Shown here one piece after another: positions 6,833 to 7,719 of a stretch of 7,719 nt of DNA. The stretch comes from Anaerococcus sp. (GTDB taxonomy: Bacteria > Bacillota > Clostridia > Tissierellales > Peptoniphilaceae). A program made the position numbers and the translations under genes. The stretch lies in the NCBI RefSeq assembly GCF_030825785.1, contig NZ_JAPJPG010000057.1, forward strand, positions 1 through 7,719, given 5' to 3'. Position 1 is the first letter of the stretch. Every line of letters starts with the position of its first letter. The notes below the pieces were generated by a model that was not told where the DNA came from, ran no database searches, and saw nothing but the letters and a program-made list of their open reading frames with translations.

Positions 6833-7719
6833 TACAACTCCTTAAATATTTTATCCTTTAATTTTAGAAGAGATTCTTTTCTTTCAGAATAGAATTCCTT
6901 GCCTTCCAAATATTCCAATCCTTCGATTTTTGAAAATCTAAGCTTATAGGCTAAAAGAATTTGATTTTTAATACCAAATTTTTCAAGTTTTTGATTAGTA
7001 TTTTTATCACCATATTTTCTATCGCCAACTATTGGTGTTGAATTCTCTTTTAACGAAAATCTTATCTGATGAGTCTTACCTGTAATTAATTCACACTCTA
7101 GCAAACTATACTTTTTATTGGTATCTAACGGCTTAAAATTAGTCCTAATTCTTTTACCATCTTTCGATTTTTTGACGCGATTACGATTTTCATTTTTACT
7201 GATGAGAGTATCTATGGTAAAATCCCTTTCTACAAAGCCTTTTACAATCGTCAGGTAATACTTATCAATATTATTTTCTCTAATTGCTTTGTTAAGAATT
7301 CTCAAGCTATTAGCATTTTTTGCTCCTATAACAAGTCCCGCTGTGTTTCTATCTAACCTATTAACTATAGCTGGTTTGAAAGTTCTATCTGACATGTCGA
7401 AAGATTTTGTCTTGTACAAATATTGTAACATATTATCTACGAGATTATTTCCGTAATCTTTTTTAGAAGAGCTATGAGTTAAAAGACCTGGTTTTTTGTC
7501 CATAATTATTATATTCTTATCCTCATAGACTATATCAAGATCAAAGTCACTTGGTTTATAATCGATTTTTGTAATCCATTTATCATAATCCTCGTCTTTT
7601 ATATACATCTTAACTATGTCATTAGGATATACAAAATCATCATTCTTCGCCCTCTTATCGTTGATCTTGAAGTTTTTCTTCCTAATATTTTTCTGTATCA
7701 CTGATAGAGGAGCATTTTC
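6832..7719 (-). CDS. RluA-family 23S/tRNA pseudouridine synthase, 5' end cut by window edge
   Basis: Isomerises uridine to pseudouridine in structured RNA (rRNA in RluC/RluD types); cytoplasmic. The visible 295 residues begin in frame at the window edge (ENAPLS then VIQKNIRKK), which reads like the middle of an N-terminal S4 RNA-binding domain (to about residue 40). The catalytic domain follows: KPGLLTHSS near 75-85, the catalytic motif VNRLDRNTAG with the active Asp at about residue 123 of the visible part, KYYLTIVKG near 153-161, GKTHQIRFSL near 214-223 and GDRKYGD near 232-238. The first in-frame start-like codon, GTG at 7701, would cut the S4 domain and has no convincing ribosome site, so the true start lies upstream of the window. 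Asn replaces the common His before RLD, a variation I believe is tolerated in the family. The stop overlaps the ROK kinase start by one base (TAATG). The exact target uridine cannot be told from sequence. Confidence 0.93.
   Translation of the reverse strand, partial: ENAPLSVIQKNIRKKNFKINDKRAKNDDFVYPNDIVKMYIKDEDYDKWITKIDYKPSDFDLDIVYEDKNIIIMDKKPGLLTHSSSKKDYGNNLVDNMLQYLYKTKSFDMSDRTFKPAIVNRLDRNTAGLVIGAKNANSLRILNKAIRENNIDKYYLTIVKGFVERDFTIDTLISKNENRNRVKKSKDGKRIRTNFKPLDTNKKYSLLECELITGKTHQIRFSLKENSTPIVGDRKYGDKNTNQKLEKFGIKNQILLAYKLRFSKIEGLEYLEGKEFYSERKESLLKLKDKIFKEL

Noticed and set aside
1..7719. CRISPR arrays, insertion sequences, tRNA or rRNA genes, defence systems, long repeats
   Set aside because: None seen: genes are packed on one strand with no direct-repeat arrays, no transposase-like protein and no unexplained stretch longer than 51 bases.

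Overview
The window is AT-rich (my impression is roughly one third G+C) and every gene lies on the minus strand, so transcription runs from position 7719 toward position 1. Purine-rich Shine-Dalgarno sites, frequent AGA/ATA codons, an OmpR/HisKA two-component pair and a lipobox protein point to a low-GC Firmicute. An anaerobic coccus of the Peptoniphilaceae type (Anaerococcus, Peptoniphilus, Finegoldia) would fit the protein style. That placement is inference only; there is no rRNA or other marker here.

Upstream block (7719 to 2287): a 5'-truncated RluA-type pseudouridine synthase, a ROK-family sugar kinase, an OmpR-family response regulator, a membrane histidine kinase and a large lipoprotein of unknown function. 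Each gene overlaps the next (by 1, 11, 10 and 17 nt), so they almost certainly form one transcript with coupled translation. Their promoter lies beyond the window. The lipoprotein sits where an accessory or output component of the two-component system would be expected.

A 51-nt gap (2236 to 2286) is the only real intergenic space. It holds a weak terminator-like hairpin whose arm contains a good -35 hexamer (TTGACT), followed 18 nt later by TATTAT. It may therefore end the first operon and start the second.

Downstream block (2257 to 30): an RdgB-type XTP/dITP pyrophosphatase, a YfcE-like metallophosphoesterase (ATGA overlap), a small three-helix membrane protein and a HAD-IB phosphatase, separated by -4, 10 and 1 nt. 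This looks like a housekeeping nucleotide-sanitation and phosphatase operon; rdgB next to a YfcE-like gene is a known Firmicute arrangement.

I see no mobile elements, CRISPR arrays, tRNA or rRNA genes, and no stretch over 300 bases without a gene. Most of the window is ordinary chromosome. The least explained item is the lipoprotein tied to the two-component system.
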